A stretch of 64,000 bases of DNA from Lentinula raphanica (lineage: Eukaryota > Basidiomycota > Agaricomycetes > Agaricales > Omphalotaceae), in contig JANVFP010000060.1 of the NCBI GenBank assembly GCA_027919835.1, positions 1 through 64,000 of the forward strand. The letters are read 5' to 3'. Positions 34,746 to 45,262 of this stretch are shown here, in pieces. How positions within the stretch are numbered: position 1 is the first letter of the stretch; the number at the start of each line of letters is the position of its first letter. The notes below the pieces were generated by a model. It ran no database searches. It was not told where the DNA came from and worked only from the letters and a program-made list of their open reading frames with translations. A program made the position numbers and the translations under genes.

Positions 34746-36604
34746 ATTCTGGCTGGTACAAAGCATGCTCTGGACTCTTCCCAATCTACTTCAAATCCAC
34801 ATTTTAGACATGGCTATCTATGGTCTTCTTCTAGTGCATCTTGTAACGTCATTCCTCCCAGTATTACATCTACAATGACTGCACCTCCTCTACCTTCACC
34901 TCCTGAACATCTCTTGAACAATCCTCAAATTCTTGCTACTTTGCGTGACTCTATGGCTAATTATATCAAAGTTGAAACTCCCTTCAATGTGGATCGCTTA
35001 GAACTCCTCTTATCCACTCATCCTAATCAGCCCTTTGTTGCTTCTGTCATTCGCTCACTGAGAGAGGATTCTGGCCCTTCTATGAAGCAGAGTGGGAAGA
35101 GGAATGCAAGCAGAAAGTAGAGAACTATGTCACTGAGGAAGTAGACATTGCTGCACTTAAAGCTCACAGAGATCAGGAGGTAGCTGCTGGGAGGTGGTCA
35201 GAAGCACTACCAGAAGATTTTGTACTATTACCTGGCATGAAGGTTTCCCCCATATTTGTAGTCTGGCAGAAGGGGAAAGCCAGAGTTGTCATGGACCAAA
35301 CTGCATCAGGTCTCAATGATGGTATCCCTAGAGAGGAGGCCAAAGTCAAATATGATGACATGCACACTTTTGGCCAGGTGCTTAATGATGTTATCAAAGA
35401 GCATTCTAATGAGGAGCTTGTGCTATTCAAGAGTGATGTGGCCAAAGCTTTCCTCAATCTCCCTGCTCATCCTCTCTGGCAGCTTTGTCAAGTTGTCTCT
35501 GTTGAAGGAAGATTTCATATTGTCAGGAGATTAGTGTTTGGAACTAGAACCTCTCCTCGCTGTTGGTGCTCTGTATCAGCACTCCTTTGTTGGTTTGGAA
35601 CTGAGAAGCTAGGAATCCCTAATCTACATGTGTACATGGATGATTTCTTTGGATGAGACTTCAAGAGGAATCTCATCACCTTTCATGGCAAGAAGTATCC
35701 CAAGAGACAAGTACAGCTTCTAGTCTTTTGGGACATGATTGACTGCCCCTATGAAGACAGAAAACAAGACTGGGGAGTCTGGCTCTTAATCATTGGCTTC
35801 TTGACAGATATCATGAAAGGGTCCATCTCTTTGACCCAAGAGTCCATTGATGGACTTGTAGAAGCCATCCACACATTCCTCTCATCTCCCAATCGTAAAG
35901 CTGCACTCAGAGACTGGCAGCACCTCACAGGTTCTTTGAACTGGTCACTTAATGTTCTTCCATGGGCCAGGCCTGCTCTCACAGAAATGTATCGCAAAAT
36001 GAGTGGCAAAACACTTCAATTTCGTCACATCCCTATCAATGGTGAAGTGCATAGAGACCTGACTTGGTTCTCTGACATGCTCAAGTCTGCCATCGGGATA
36101 CGATTTGTAGATGCCCAAGCATGGAGTGACAGTGAAGCAGACTTTGTGTGCTGGACTGATGCAAGCAACATAGGTCTATCCTTTGTCTGTGCTAGCAATG
36201 GGTTTTGCTATCAAGCGCATCCAACTCCTGGCAGCCCAATTGTTGATATCTTCTTCAGAGAGCTACTAGCTATTCTATCTGGCCTACATCACATTGCTTC
36301 CAAACCTAGTCCACTCAAGAGAGCTCTATTCTTCTCTGATAGTTTGGACTCTGTTCAAGTGCTGAGCTCTCTTGCAGTCAAAGAATCATCACACAACTCC
36401 ATCCTTCTTGCTATTGCTGGTATAGTTCTCAAGACTGGTATTGACATCAGAGTTCGTCATATTCCTGGCAAGGATAACATCAAGGCAGATCTTCTATCTA
36501 GACTGTTACTGGATGACTTCAAGCTCCAGTTCCCCTCCTACCGCGTCCGCACTTTTGAGCCTCCAAGAGAGCTACTGCCGGCGCGATGGAGAGAGTCCTT
36601 TTAG
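34690..36604 (+). pseudogene. RT-RNase H of the plus-strand decayed copy
   Basis: The ATG at 34690 lies inside the gag end as in the intact copy. One-base losses near 34748 and 35066 shift the frame. From 35237 the RT is readable (SDVAKAFLNLP, VYMDDFFG) to a TGA at 35654-35656, where relatives have TGG in FFGWDF. The same frame then continues through RNase H (WTDASNIGLSF, FFRELLAIL, GKDNIKADLLSR) to RWRESF. Confidence 0.87.
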
Positions 36605-38882
36605 AGGCCATGGGTGAGCAGAGGAAGAGACAAGGGCGCTCTGCTCACCCTCCTATGGACTTGAACAAGTTAGATGACTTGGTGTTATTCCTTCAAGCCC
36701 ATGCCATTGAGAAGTCTACCAAACAGAACTATACTACAGGTGCTAAAGATTATATCAGGTTCTGCACCGCTCATAATCTGGATCTGGATCCCACCCCATC
36801 CACACTCTCCAGATACATTGCCTACACATCCAGACATATTGCCTCTGGACCCAAATATCTCTCTGGTGCTCGTCACTTTCTCAACAACTCTATCCTCACT
36901 TTGATGAATCTCGTGCTCATCCTCTGGTTCAAGCTACAATCAGAGGCTCCAAGAAAGTTAGAGCTGATCCAGTCAAGAGGAAGCCTCCTCTTCAAATATC
37001 TCATATCCAACTCTTTTATGACTCTCGTCATCTCTCCTATGATGATCTTCTGTTTGCAACACTCATGAGCTGTGGCTTCTATGGCTGTCATCGCATTGGT
37101 GAACTCACTGTTCCTAATCAGCATGATCTGTGTGACTGGCGTAAGGTGATCAAGCGGGCCTCTCTAAAGTTTGAGAATGGCAGAGCTGGTTACCACTTGC
37201 CTTATCACAAGAGTGATCCTTTTTACCATGGAACAGATATTCTCCAAAGTCATCAAGCAGTGGCTAGTCCTGTGTCTCTCCTCAAGGAATACTGTACTAT
37301 CAGAGACAAACTACATGGAGCCAGGCCTGCATTGTTCCTCTGTGAAGATGGAACACTCCTCGACATGAAGGCGGATTCCAAGGGTAGGGAGCCTTTCTGC
37401 AGGCCTCTGCAAACAACAGATCATCTCCTAGTAATTATAGTGCACTATTCATCACAACAGGTATGTACATGAAGGTCTTCACCTTCATCATACCTAATGT
37501 GTACATGAATACACTTAATTGCTGGCTACCTCTCAAGTGCTCTTGCCACTATACTGTGTACGCATACAGAGCTCTATTGTCCCTACAAGTTGTCCACTAT
37601 AACCCTATGATGATACTCACTCTGTGTTGAGTTATTCATATTTTTCAGAATGCTTAAATAAAGCTTTTGAAATATTTTCTATTCTACACAAAGCATTCCT
37701 GGACCAAACCTATAGGTGTCTTAGATGGAAATATACAGTTTGATGTCCTCTTCAAGATGCATATAATTTTGAAGGCATTTGGTCTAGTGGTTCTCCTGCA
37801 ATCCTCATTTTAAAATGCACACTCAAAACACTTGTGTATTATTTCATTCCCAGAGTCTTTATATCACTTAGCACCATGCCTAGACTCATCACATGGATTC
37901 CTGGACATATTTCGGACATTTCCAGTGCTTATAGGGCGCCTGAATCATCAGCTGATAGCTGTACATGATCCCATCTTCACATGCATCAGGCAATTGATCA
38001 TGGGGCTGTTTTAAATTGATGTGGCTGTTACAGGTGCCAGAGGTCTGAGCAGAGGCCTGTAAAAGCGAGTTGAAACATCAATTTTTGATCTCCCATTCTT
38101 CCTTTCCTTCCCCCACCATCTCTGACCTGGGTGAGGCTGCCTGCATGTTCCCTAGCTCTTTCTGAGCTCTGATTTCACTGTCCAGTACATTCCTACATCT
38201 GTACAGACTACAGGCCTTCCAGAGGTGTCTCAGATACAGGAATCTGGTATGAAATTTCGCATTTTTCACTATCAAGACACTGAACAGATACCAAAGCACA
38301 TCCAGACAGATCTAAGGTGATCAGACACTCTAGGAGTTGATTCCTTTGTTAGATCTTGGGTTTTTGGTGTCTCAGTGCGCTCTGATCATGTCTGATAAGC
38401 CTCTACATAGTACTGACTCTTATCTACATAGATCTAACCTTGATCTGCCTGTTTTTCCTTCACCCTCCCTCCTCTCCCTCATATCATGTATGTTCTCATT
38501 GTTTGTAAATATGTAGTTGTATGTAGCTACATCCTTACCTATCCTGTACCATTATGTAGCCCTCCATGATCCGCTTTGAATGTTATGGGCTTTGGCCCAG
38601 TGTTGGCTAACTTTAACTTCCTGTCCCACCTGAGTGCAAAAGGCAGAGGCCACTAGATCCTGGTTTGAATCCAGGTTTTTTGCTTATGTTGGTAGGGAGT
38701 TTGGTGGACATTCAATTAGAGCTGGTGGTGCAACCTTTTATGCCAGACTTGGTCTTTCTGAATCTGTGATTATGGCTTTAGGGCGTTGGTCTTCTACAGC
38801 TTGGAAAATATATATCAGAGACAATCCTACATTAAGGGCAGAACTACAACTAGCTTCACTTAAACAAGCCCAAAGATCTTGA
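36586..38882 (+). pseudogene. Tyrosine recombinase split by a non-autonomous element
   Basis: Starts MERVLLEAMGEQRKRQ. A one-base loss near 36883 (in GARHFLK) shifts the frame. Catalytic-domain sequence GFYGCHRIGELTVP is open again from 37065 to CEDGT at 37359. There the 1,290-bp insertion begins. The gene resumes at 38650 with RSWFESRFFAYVGREFGGHS and reaches its stop at 38882. Confidence 0.88.
37360..38649 (+). mobile_element. Non-autonomous DIRS-family element inserted in the recombinase gene
   Basis: A 1,290-bp copy with the same 5' end (TCGACATGAAGGCGG) and 3' end (GCAAAAGGCAGAGG) as the full-length elements. It has the AT-shifted leader, then a unique segment (CCTCTCCCTCATATCATGTA) and the shared last 110 bp. 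It codes for nothing evident. The left flank is CACTCC and the right CCACTAGATCC, where an uninterrupted gene reads CACTCCCCTCTAGATCC (complement of 26675-26695), so no target duplication is present. Confidence 0.9.
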
Positions 38883-39093
38883 CACTGTACAATAGTACCA
38901 TTGTAACACCATCCAATCTGATATACAACCATTTACCTCGCGTCTCATTCACATTTTCTCTCACCACCATCCACCCCTCAACAACATCTCATAGCAATTA
39001 TAGCCCTCCATGATCCGCTGTGAATGTTATGGGCTTTGGCCCAGTGTTGGCTAACTCTAACTTCCTGTCCCACCTGAGTGCAAAAGGCAGAGG

Positions 39094-39485
39094 CTCAGAG
39101 AGCCGATTACAGAAGCAACAAAGGGTTGATTGGGATGAGTGGATAAGAGGAGTTCCAAGCGATCCACATTGAAAGGAGTTTCAACTTTGATATAACTAGA
39201 CATAGAGTGCAAAGTAGCAAGAATTTGAGGATTGTTCAAGAGATGTTCAGGAGGTGAAGGTAGAGGAGGTGCTGTCATAGTAGATGTGATACTGAGAGGA
39301 ATGATATTACAAGAAGAACTAGAAGAAGACCAAAGATAACCACGTCTAAAATGTGGGTTTGAAGCAGATTGGGTAGAGTCCAAAGCATGCTTTGTTCCAG
39401 CCAGAGATTTAGGCCCTTGAAGAGCGCTTTCTACTCTCTCTGCGACGCTTCTGGAGCTGGTCATAGCAGGATTGATTGTCAATGG
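39094..39485 (-). pseudogene. Outer minus-strand DIRS copy, piece 1 (RT N-terminus, gag end)
   Basis: Minus-strand frame with MTAPPLPSPPEHLLNNPQIL and TPFNVDRLELLLSTHPNQPF. It is bounded on both sides by insertions. Its right end CAATGG joins CTCTGTGCTG at 45475 if the intact element is removed. Its left end CTCAGAG continues the sequence lost to the copy ending at 39093. Confidence 0.85.
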
Positions 39486-40657
39486 TCGACATGAAGGCGG
39501 ATTCCAAGGGTAGGGAGCCTTTCTGCAGGCCTCTGCAAACAACAGATCATCTCCCAGCAATTATAGTGCACTATTCATCACAACAGGTATGTACATGAAG
39601 GTCTTCACCTTTATCATACCTAATGTGTACATGAATACACTTAATTGCTGGCTACCCTCAAGAGCTCTTGCCACTATACTGTGCACGCATACAGAGCTCT
39701 ATTGCCCCTACAAGTTGTCCACTATGACCTAGTGATGATACCCAGTCTGTGTGGAGTTATGCACACTTTTTCACCAAAGTGCTCAGAATCTTCTGATAGA
39801 GCTTTTGATTTACATTTCGCTCTACACCATGCAGTTCTGGATGGATCCCTTAGGTGTCTTAAGTGAAAATGTGCGGCTCTATGTCCTCTTTGGGATGAGA
39901 ACAAATTTGAAGGCATTTGGTTCACTGGCTCTTCCGCAATCGCCGTTTCAAGTTGCACACTCAAAACACAAAAAGCGGACTTGAGTGTTATTTCACTCCC
40001 AGAGTCTCTAGATCACTCTGGACCATGCCTAGACACATCACATGAGTCTCTGGCAATATTTCGGACATTCCCAGCGCTTATGGGGCGCTTGGATCATCAG
40101 CTGATAGCTGCACATGGTCCCATCTTCACATGCATCAGGCATATCATGATGGGGTTGATCTGGTCCTGATGGTGGCTGTTACAGGTGCCAGAGGTCTGAG
40201 CAGAGGCCTGTAAAAGCGAGTTTCATCATCAGTTTTTGATCTCCCATTCTTCCTTTCCTTCCCCCACCATCTCTGACCTGGGTGAGGCTGCCTGCATGTC
40301 CCCTTGCTCTATTTGAGCTCTGATTTCACTATCCAGCACATTCCTCCATCTGTACAGACTACAGGCCTTCCAGAGGTGTCTCAGATACAGGAATCTGGTA
40401 TGAAATTTCGCATTTTTCACCATCAAGACACTGAACAGATACCAAAGCACATCCAGACAGATCTAAGGTGATCAGACACTCTAGGAGTTGATTCCTTTGT
40501 TAGATCTTGGGTTTTTGGTGTCTCAGTGCGCTCTGATCATGTCTGATAAGCCTCTACATTGTACTAACTCTTATCTACATAGATCTAACCTTGATCTGCC
40601 TGTTTTTCCTTCATCCTCCTGCTCTCCCTGAGCACCATCTTCATCTCAACACTCTGT
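39486..40657 (+). other. Leader of the intact DIRS-like element
   Basis: Untranslated region of about 1.17 kb between the 5' end TCGACATGAAGG and the gag ATG, present in every family copy including the non-autonomous ones, so it probably carries the promoter and the replication and integration signals. A hairpin with an 8-bp stem and CTTC loop lies at 39595-39614 (one G-T wobble here). It contains an antisense 73-codon frame at 40229-40450 that recurs in the other copies. Confidence 0.75.
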
Positions 40658-42415
40658 ATGGCTCCCCATCACTCTGAATCACCAGATCCTCTTGCTATCC
40701 ATGCTGCTACACCCTCCATGTCCAAATCTAGCCAGATCCATGCTGATCAGGCCTCATCTAAGCCCTTCAGACACCTTGATCTTGCTCAGACTCTCCCCAA
40801 ATCCTCATCCACCAAGATCAGAGCAGATCAGAGTGCTTCTGAGGCCTCCAGGCCCCTCAATCCTGCACAAACTCGCCTCAAACCCTTATCTGATCAGATC
40901 AGGCCAGATCAGGCCAGATCAAAGTTGCTCCCTTCCTCTCAAAAGTCCTCTAACATGTCCTCTCACTCTCAGATCACCTCTAGCTCGCTTCCTGGGCGCT
41001 CCATGGGCCCTTCTAGCTCCTCTAAACAGGGTAGAGCTCATGTCCACTTCAGGTCTGTGTCTCCTCATCCCTCTGATGTTCCATCCTCCTCTGCTGCTCC
41101 CCACTTGTCACCCCCTCCCTCCCTTGCTGCCAGGCTCTCTGATGACCCTGAGCAAGCTCTGGAGTTTCAGGCAGTCAGTGAACAAGCCAGGACTCTGCAG
41201 GAGGTTGTTGAACAGTTCAGAAATGAGGAGCTCAATGCTATGGAAGCCTTTAGGGCTATTAGAGATATATCATCCAATGATCCTGTTGTATCCCAAGACT
41301 ATGTGTCTCAGATCATGGATATTCAGAGAGAGACCAATCAGTTTAAGAGAGACAAACTCAAAGGGAAGGAGGCTGCTGTTTCAGCTGATCAGAATGCTGT
41401 CTCTCATGAGGATGCTGTCAATGAGGCTGCTTGGTCTAGCATGCAAGCCCAGATTCAGGACCTGGATGATGAGCAAGCCCAGCTTGACTCTGGTGCTTCT
41501 GCTCAAGATTCAGAGCCTATTCTACAGGCTGGGAGAGATGCCTTGGCTAGGCTTCTTGCCTCTCCTGTCAAACCTGCTCCTACTGCTTCAATGCTTCCTG
41601 CTTCACTCCTTGAGGCTGCTCCTCACTTGGCCCATCTATCAGGCCCCTCATCTCTTCCTGCTCATGTGCAGAAGACTTGGGAGCTTAAGAATCTATTTGC
41701 TGCTGAGAGCAATCTGGACCCTGTTGTATCACTATTGGCTGCTCAGCCTTTCTCTGACCCTCTCCCTATCTCTCTGTTGCGCCTCATTGTCAAGGATCGC
41801 TTTGTTGACTTTGACAAAGTCTATGCTGCCTTGGTTAGCTTCTCCTCATCTACTTATGATGATAGCAGAGACTTTGGTTCCGAGTACAAGCTGGTTCGTA
41901 AGGATCAAGTCCTCAAGTCTATGCCTGTCACTTCTGAGTCTCAATGGCTCCGAGTTTTTGATGCATGGACTTCTCCATTGCTCAAGGTTTATCCACATAG
42001 AAAAATTGAGCTGGAGACATATAAATCCCAAATTATGGAGTACTTCAGATCTTCACCTTATGATCCATCTGTGGCAATCAGAGTTGATAAAGAAGCTAGG
42101 CAGAAGGCTGCCAACACTCCCTTTGATCTGGGCAATCCAGAAAGCTTCCACACTCTTCTGCTCAAAGAGTTGTTATCTGCTAGGAAGAGGCCTTCTGGTA
42201 GTAGTTCATCATTTTCCTCTTCCAGTTCAAAGCGTCGTGACACACCTTGCATCCTTTGGAATGAGAAGAGGTGTTCAGAGCCCTGTCCTAATAACAGGAA
42301 GCATGGCTACTGCAGTGAGTGTGGGGAACAGCACAGAGCCATTGACAATCAATCCTGCTATGACCAGCTCCAGAAGCGTCGCAGAGAGAGTAGAAAGCGC
42401 TCTTCAAGGGCCTAA
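40658..42415 (+). CDS. DIRS-like Gag protein
   Basis: A 585-residue putative nucleocapsid/structural protein of the retroelement. The first 150 residues are Ser/Pro-rich and basic (MAPHHSESPDPLAIH...). A helical, acidic segment follows (EQARTLQEVVEQFRNEE, QRETNQFKRDKLKGKEA), then a conserved globular part (KTWELKNLFAAESNLDPVVS to AANTPFDLGNPESFHTLLLK). The C-terminus has a Cys/His cluster at C531, C539, C543, C552, C555, H559 and C567 and a basic tail ending KRSSRA, suited to nucleic-acid binding. The start ATG follows the leader directly and is conserved in other copies. It overlaps the RT gene by 56 bp. Function is inferred from position and the Cys cluster, not from a recognised Pfam-type gag. 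Confidence 0.85.
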   Translation: MAPHHSESPDPLAIHAATPSMSKSSQIHADQASSKPFRHLDLAQTLPKSSSTKIRADQSASEASRPLNPAQTRLKPLSDQIRPDQARSKLLPSSQKSSNMSSHSQITSSSLPGRSMGPSSSSKQGRAHVHFRSVSPHPSDVPSSSAAPHLSPPPSLAARLSDDPEQALEFQAVSEQARTLQEVVEQFRNEELNAMEAFRAIRDISSNDPVVSQDYVSQIMDIQRETNQFKRDKLKGKEAAVSADQNAVSHEDAVNEAAWSSMQAQIQDLDDEQAQLDSGASAQDSEPILQAGRDALARLLASPVKPAPTASMLPASLLEAAPHLAHLSGPSSLPAHVQKTWELKNLFAAESNLDPVVSLLAAQPFSDPLPISLLRLIVKDRFVDFDKVYAALVSFSSSTYDDSRDFGSEYKLVRKDQVLKSMPVTSESQWLRVFDAWTSPLLKVYPHRKIELETYKSQIMEYFRSSPYDPSVAIRVDKEARQKAANTPFDLGNPESFHTLLLKELLSARKRPSGSSSSFSSSSSKRRDTPCILWNEKRCSEPCPNNRKHGYCSECGEQHRAIDNQSCYDQLQKRRRESRKRSSRA

Positions 42416-44273
42416 ATCTCTGGCTGGTACAAAGCATGCTTTGGACTCTACCCAATCCACTTCAAACCCACGTTTTAGACGTGGTTATCTTTGGTCTTCT
42501 TCTAGTTCCTCTTGTAATATCATTCCTCCCAGTATCACATCTACTATGACTGCACCTCCTCTGCCTTCACCTCCTGAACATCTCTTGAACAATCCTCAAA
42601 TTCTTGCTACTTTGCACTCTATGTCAAATTATATCAAAGTTGAAACTCCTTTCAATGTGGATCGCTTGGAACTCCTCTTATCCACTCATCCCAATCAACC
42701 CTTTGTTGCTTCTGTAATCCACTCTCTGAGAGAAGGATTCTGGCCTTTCTATGAAGCAGAGTGGGAAGAGGAATGCAAGCAGAAAGTAGAGAATTATGTC
42801 ACTGAAGAAGTGGACATTGCTGCACTCAAAGCTCACAGAGATCAGGAGGTTGCTGCTGGGAGGTGGTCAGAAGCACTACCAGAAGACTTTGTACTCTTAC
42901 CTGGCATGAAGGTTTCCCCTATGTTTGTAGTCTGGCAGAAGGGGAAAGCCAGAATTGTCATGGACCAAACTGCATCAGGTCTCAATGATGGTATACCTAG
43001 GGATGAGGCCAAAGTCAAATATGATGACATGCACACTTTTGGCCAGGTGCTCAATGATGTTATCAAAGAGCACCCTAATGAGGAGCTTGTGCTATTCAAG
43101 AGTGATGTAGCTAAAGCTTTCCTCAATCTCCCTGCTCATCCTCTCTGGCAACTGTGCCAAGTTGTATCTGTTGAAGGCAGATTTCATATTGTCAGAAGAC
43201 TGGTCTTTGGAACTAGAACCTCTCCTCGCTGTTGGTGCTCTGTATCTGCACTTCTCTGTTGGTTTGGGACTGAGAAGCTAGGAATCCCTAATCTACATGT
43301 CTACATGGATGACTTCTTTGGATGGGACTTCAAGAGGAATCTGATCACCTTTCATGGCAAGAAGTATCCCAAGAGACAAGTACAGCTTCTAGTCTTTTGG
43401 GACATGATTGACTGCCCCTATGAAGACAGAAAACAAGACTGGGGAGTCTGGCTGTTGATCATTGGCTTCTTGACAGATATCATGAAAGGCTCCATCTCTT
43501 TGACTCAGGAATCCATAGATGGACTTGTGGAAGCCATCCACACATTCCTCTCATCTCCCAATCGCAAAGCTGCACTCAGAGACTGGCAGCACCTCACAGG
43601 TTCTTTGAACTGGTCACTTAATGTTCTTCCATGGGCCAGGCCTGCTCTCACAGAAATGTATCGCAAAATGAGTGGCAAAACACTTCAATTTCGTCACATC
43701 CCTATCAATGGTGAAGTGCATAGAGACCTGACTTGGTTCTCTGACATGCTCAAGTCTGCCATTGGGATACGATTTGTAGATGCCCAAGCATGGAGTGACA
43801 GTGAAGCAGACTTTGTGTGCTGGACTGATGCTAGCAATATAGGACTGTCCTTTGTTTATGCCAGCAATGGGTTTTGCTATCAAGTGCATCCAGCTCCTGG
43901 CAGCCCAATAGTGGACATCTTCTTCAGGGAGCTGCTGGCTATTCTATCAGGACTCCATCACATTGCATCCAAACCTAGTCCACCCAAAAGAGCACTGTTC
44001 TTCTCAGATAGCCTGGACTCAGTTCAAGTGCTCAGCTCATTTGCAGTGAAAGAATCATCACACAACTCCATCCTCCTAGCTATTGCTGGTATAGTTCTCA
44101 AGACTGGTATTGACATCAGAGTTCGTCATATTCCTGGCAAGGACAACATCAAGGCAGACCTTCTATCTAGACTCCTACTGGATGACTTCAAGCTCCAGTT
44201 CCCCTCCTACCGCGTCCGCACTTTTGAGCCTCCAAGAGAGCTACTGCCGGCGCGATGGAGAGAGTCCTTTTAG
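42360..44273 (+). CDS. Reverse transcriptase-RNase H polyprotein
   Basis: A 637-residue protein that would copy the element RNA into DNA. The ATG at 42360 (MTSSRSVAERVESALQG) lies inside the gag end, but the same frame is open back to 40692, so translation could start earlier or by frameshifting. The RT palm has LFKSDVAKAFLNLP with D249 and VYMDDFFG with Y315-M-D-D. Between them is TRTSPRCWCSVSALL. The RNase H fold has D490 (CWTDASNIGLSF), E524 (FFRELLAIL), D550 (LFFSDSLDSVQ) and D600 in GKDNIKADLLSR, a complete acidic set. No methyltransferase is attached. It ends RWRESF and overlaps the recombinase start by 19 bp. Three sibling copies in the window are broken, this one is not. Confidence 0.93.
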   Translation: MTSSRSVAERVESALQGPKSLAGTKHALDSTQSTSNPRFRRGYLWSSSSSSCNIIPPSITSTMTAPPLPSPPEHLLNNPQILATLHSMSNYIKVETPFNVDRLELLLSTHPNQPFVASVIHSLREGFWPFYEAEWEEECKQKVENYVTEEVDIAALKAHRDQEVAAGRWSEALPEDFVLLPGMKVSPMFVVWQKGKARIVMDQTASGLNDGIPRDEAKVKYDDMHTFGQVLNDVIKEHPNEELVLFKSDVAKAFLNLPAHPLWQLCQVVSVEGRFHIVRRLVFGTRTSPRCWCSVSALLCWFGTEKLGIPNLHVYMDDFFGWDFKRNLITFHGKKYPKRQVQLLVFWDMIDCPYEDRKQDWGVWLLIIGFLTDIMKGSISLTQESIDGLVEAIHTFLSSPNRKAALRDWQHLTGSLNWSLNVLPWARPALTEMYRKMSGKTLQFRHIPINGEVHRDLTWFSDMLKSAIGIRFVDAQAWSDSEADFVCWTDASNIGLSFVYASNGFCYQVHPAPGSPIVDIFFRELLAILSGLHHIASKPSPPKRALFFSDSLDSVQVLSSFAVKESSHNSILLAIAGIVLKTGIDIRVRHIPGKDNIKADLLSRLLLDDFKLQFPSYRVRTFEPPRELLPARWRESF

Positions 44274-45262
44274 AGGCCATGGGTGAGCAGAGAAAGAGAC
44301 AAGGCCACTCTGCTCACCCACCTATGGACTTGAACAAGTTAGATGACTTGGTGTTATTCCTTCAAGCCCATGCCATTGAAAAGTCTACCAAACAGAACTA
44401 TACTACAGGTGCTAGGGATTACATTCACTTCTGCACCTCACACAAACTTGATCTGGATCCTACTCCATCTACACTCTCCAGATACATTGCCTATACATCC
44501 AGACACATTGCCTCTGGACCCAAATATCTCTCTGGTGCTCGTCACTTTCTCAAACAACTCTATCCTCACTTTGATGAATCTCGTGCTCATCCTCTGGTTC
44601 AAGCTACAATCAGAGGCTCCAAGAAAGTTAGAGCTGATCCAGTCAAGAGGAAGCCTCCTCTTCAAATATCTCACATACAACTCTTCTATGACTCTCGTCA
44701 TCTCTCCTATGATGATCTTCTGTTTGCAACTCTCATGAGCTGTGGCTTCTATGGCTGTCATCGCATTGGTGAACTCACTGTTCCTAATCAGCATGATCTG
44801 TGTGACTGGCGTAAGGTGATTAAGCGGGCCTCTCTCAAGTTTGAGAATGGCAGAGCTGGTTACCACTTGCCTTATCACAAGAGTGATCCTTTTTACCATG
44901 GGACAGATATTCTCCAAAGTCATCAAGCAGTGGCCAGTCCTGTGTCTCTACTAAAGGAATACTGTACCATCAGAGACAAACTACATGGAGCCAGGCCTGC
45001 ATTGTTCCTCTGTGAAGATGGAACACTTCCCTCTAGATCCTGGTTTGAATCTAGGTTCTTTGCTTATGTTGGTAGGGAGTTTGGTGGACATTCAATTAGA
45101 GCTGGTGGTGCAACCTTTTATGCCAGACTTGGTCTTTCAGAATCTGTGATAATGGCCTTGGGACGTTGGTCTTCTACAGCTTGGAAAATATATATCAGAG
45201 ACAATCCTACAGTAAGGGCAGAATTACAACTAGCTTCACTCAAACAAGCCCAAAGATCTTGA
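44255..45262 (+). CDS. Tyrosine recombinase of the retroelement
   Basis: A 335-residue phage-integrase-type recombinase that would insert the circular DNA copy, acting in the nucleus. The N-terminal SAM-like core-binding domain (about residues 25-120) includes STKQNYTTGARDYIHFC and PSTLSRYIAYTSRHIAS. The catalytic domain has arginine R170 in YGCHRIGEL, lysine K209 as a possible active-site base, H279 and R282 in GGHSIRAGGAT, W305 in GRWSSTAW, and the nucleophile Y313 in KIYIRDNP. All tetrad residues are present. The ATG overlaps the RT stop, suggesting coupled or reinitiated translation. The reading frame equals that of gag. Confidence 0.93.
   Translation: MERVLLEAMGEQRKRQGHSAHPPMDLNKLDDLVLFLQAHAIEKSTKQNYTTGARDYIHFCTSHKLDLDPTPSTLSRYIAYTSRHIASGPKYLSGARHFLKQLYPHFDESRAHPLVQATIRGSKKVRADPVKRKPPLQISHIQLFYDSRHLSYDDLLFATLMSCGFYGCHRIGELTVPNQHDLCDWRKVIKRASLKFENGRAGYHLPYHKSDPFYHGTDILQSHQAVASPVSLLKEYCTIRDKLHGARPALFLCEDGTLPSRSWFESRFFAYVGREFGGHSIRAGGATFYARLGLSESVIMALGRWSSTAWKIYIRDNPTVRAELQLASLKQAQRS

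Larger units (their letters stand above)
32206..39093 (+). mobile_element. Near-full-length DIRS-like copy, 5'-truncated, with nested insertion
   Basis: Starts within the leader at TGAAAATGTGCGGCTCC, immediately against the 5' end of the minus-strand copy. It continues through gag, RT-RNase H and recombinase to the 3' end GCAAAAGGCAGAGG at 39093. The recombinase is split by the non-autonomous copy 37360-38649. At its right border the flanking CTCAGAGAGC belongs to the older minus-strand copy. Confidence 0.88.

Noticed and set aside
40692..42359. Calling the full 1,193-codon frame as the RT protein
   Set aside because: The first 556 codons overlap a well-supported gag and read as Leu/Ser-rich sequence. 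A good ATG at 42360 precedes the conserved RT part. Kept as a finding instead.
42360..45262. A methyltransferase domain as in DIRS1/PAT elements
   Set aside because: Sequence between RNase H and recombinase is only the overlapping stop and start, so there is no room for one.
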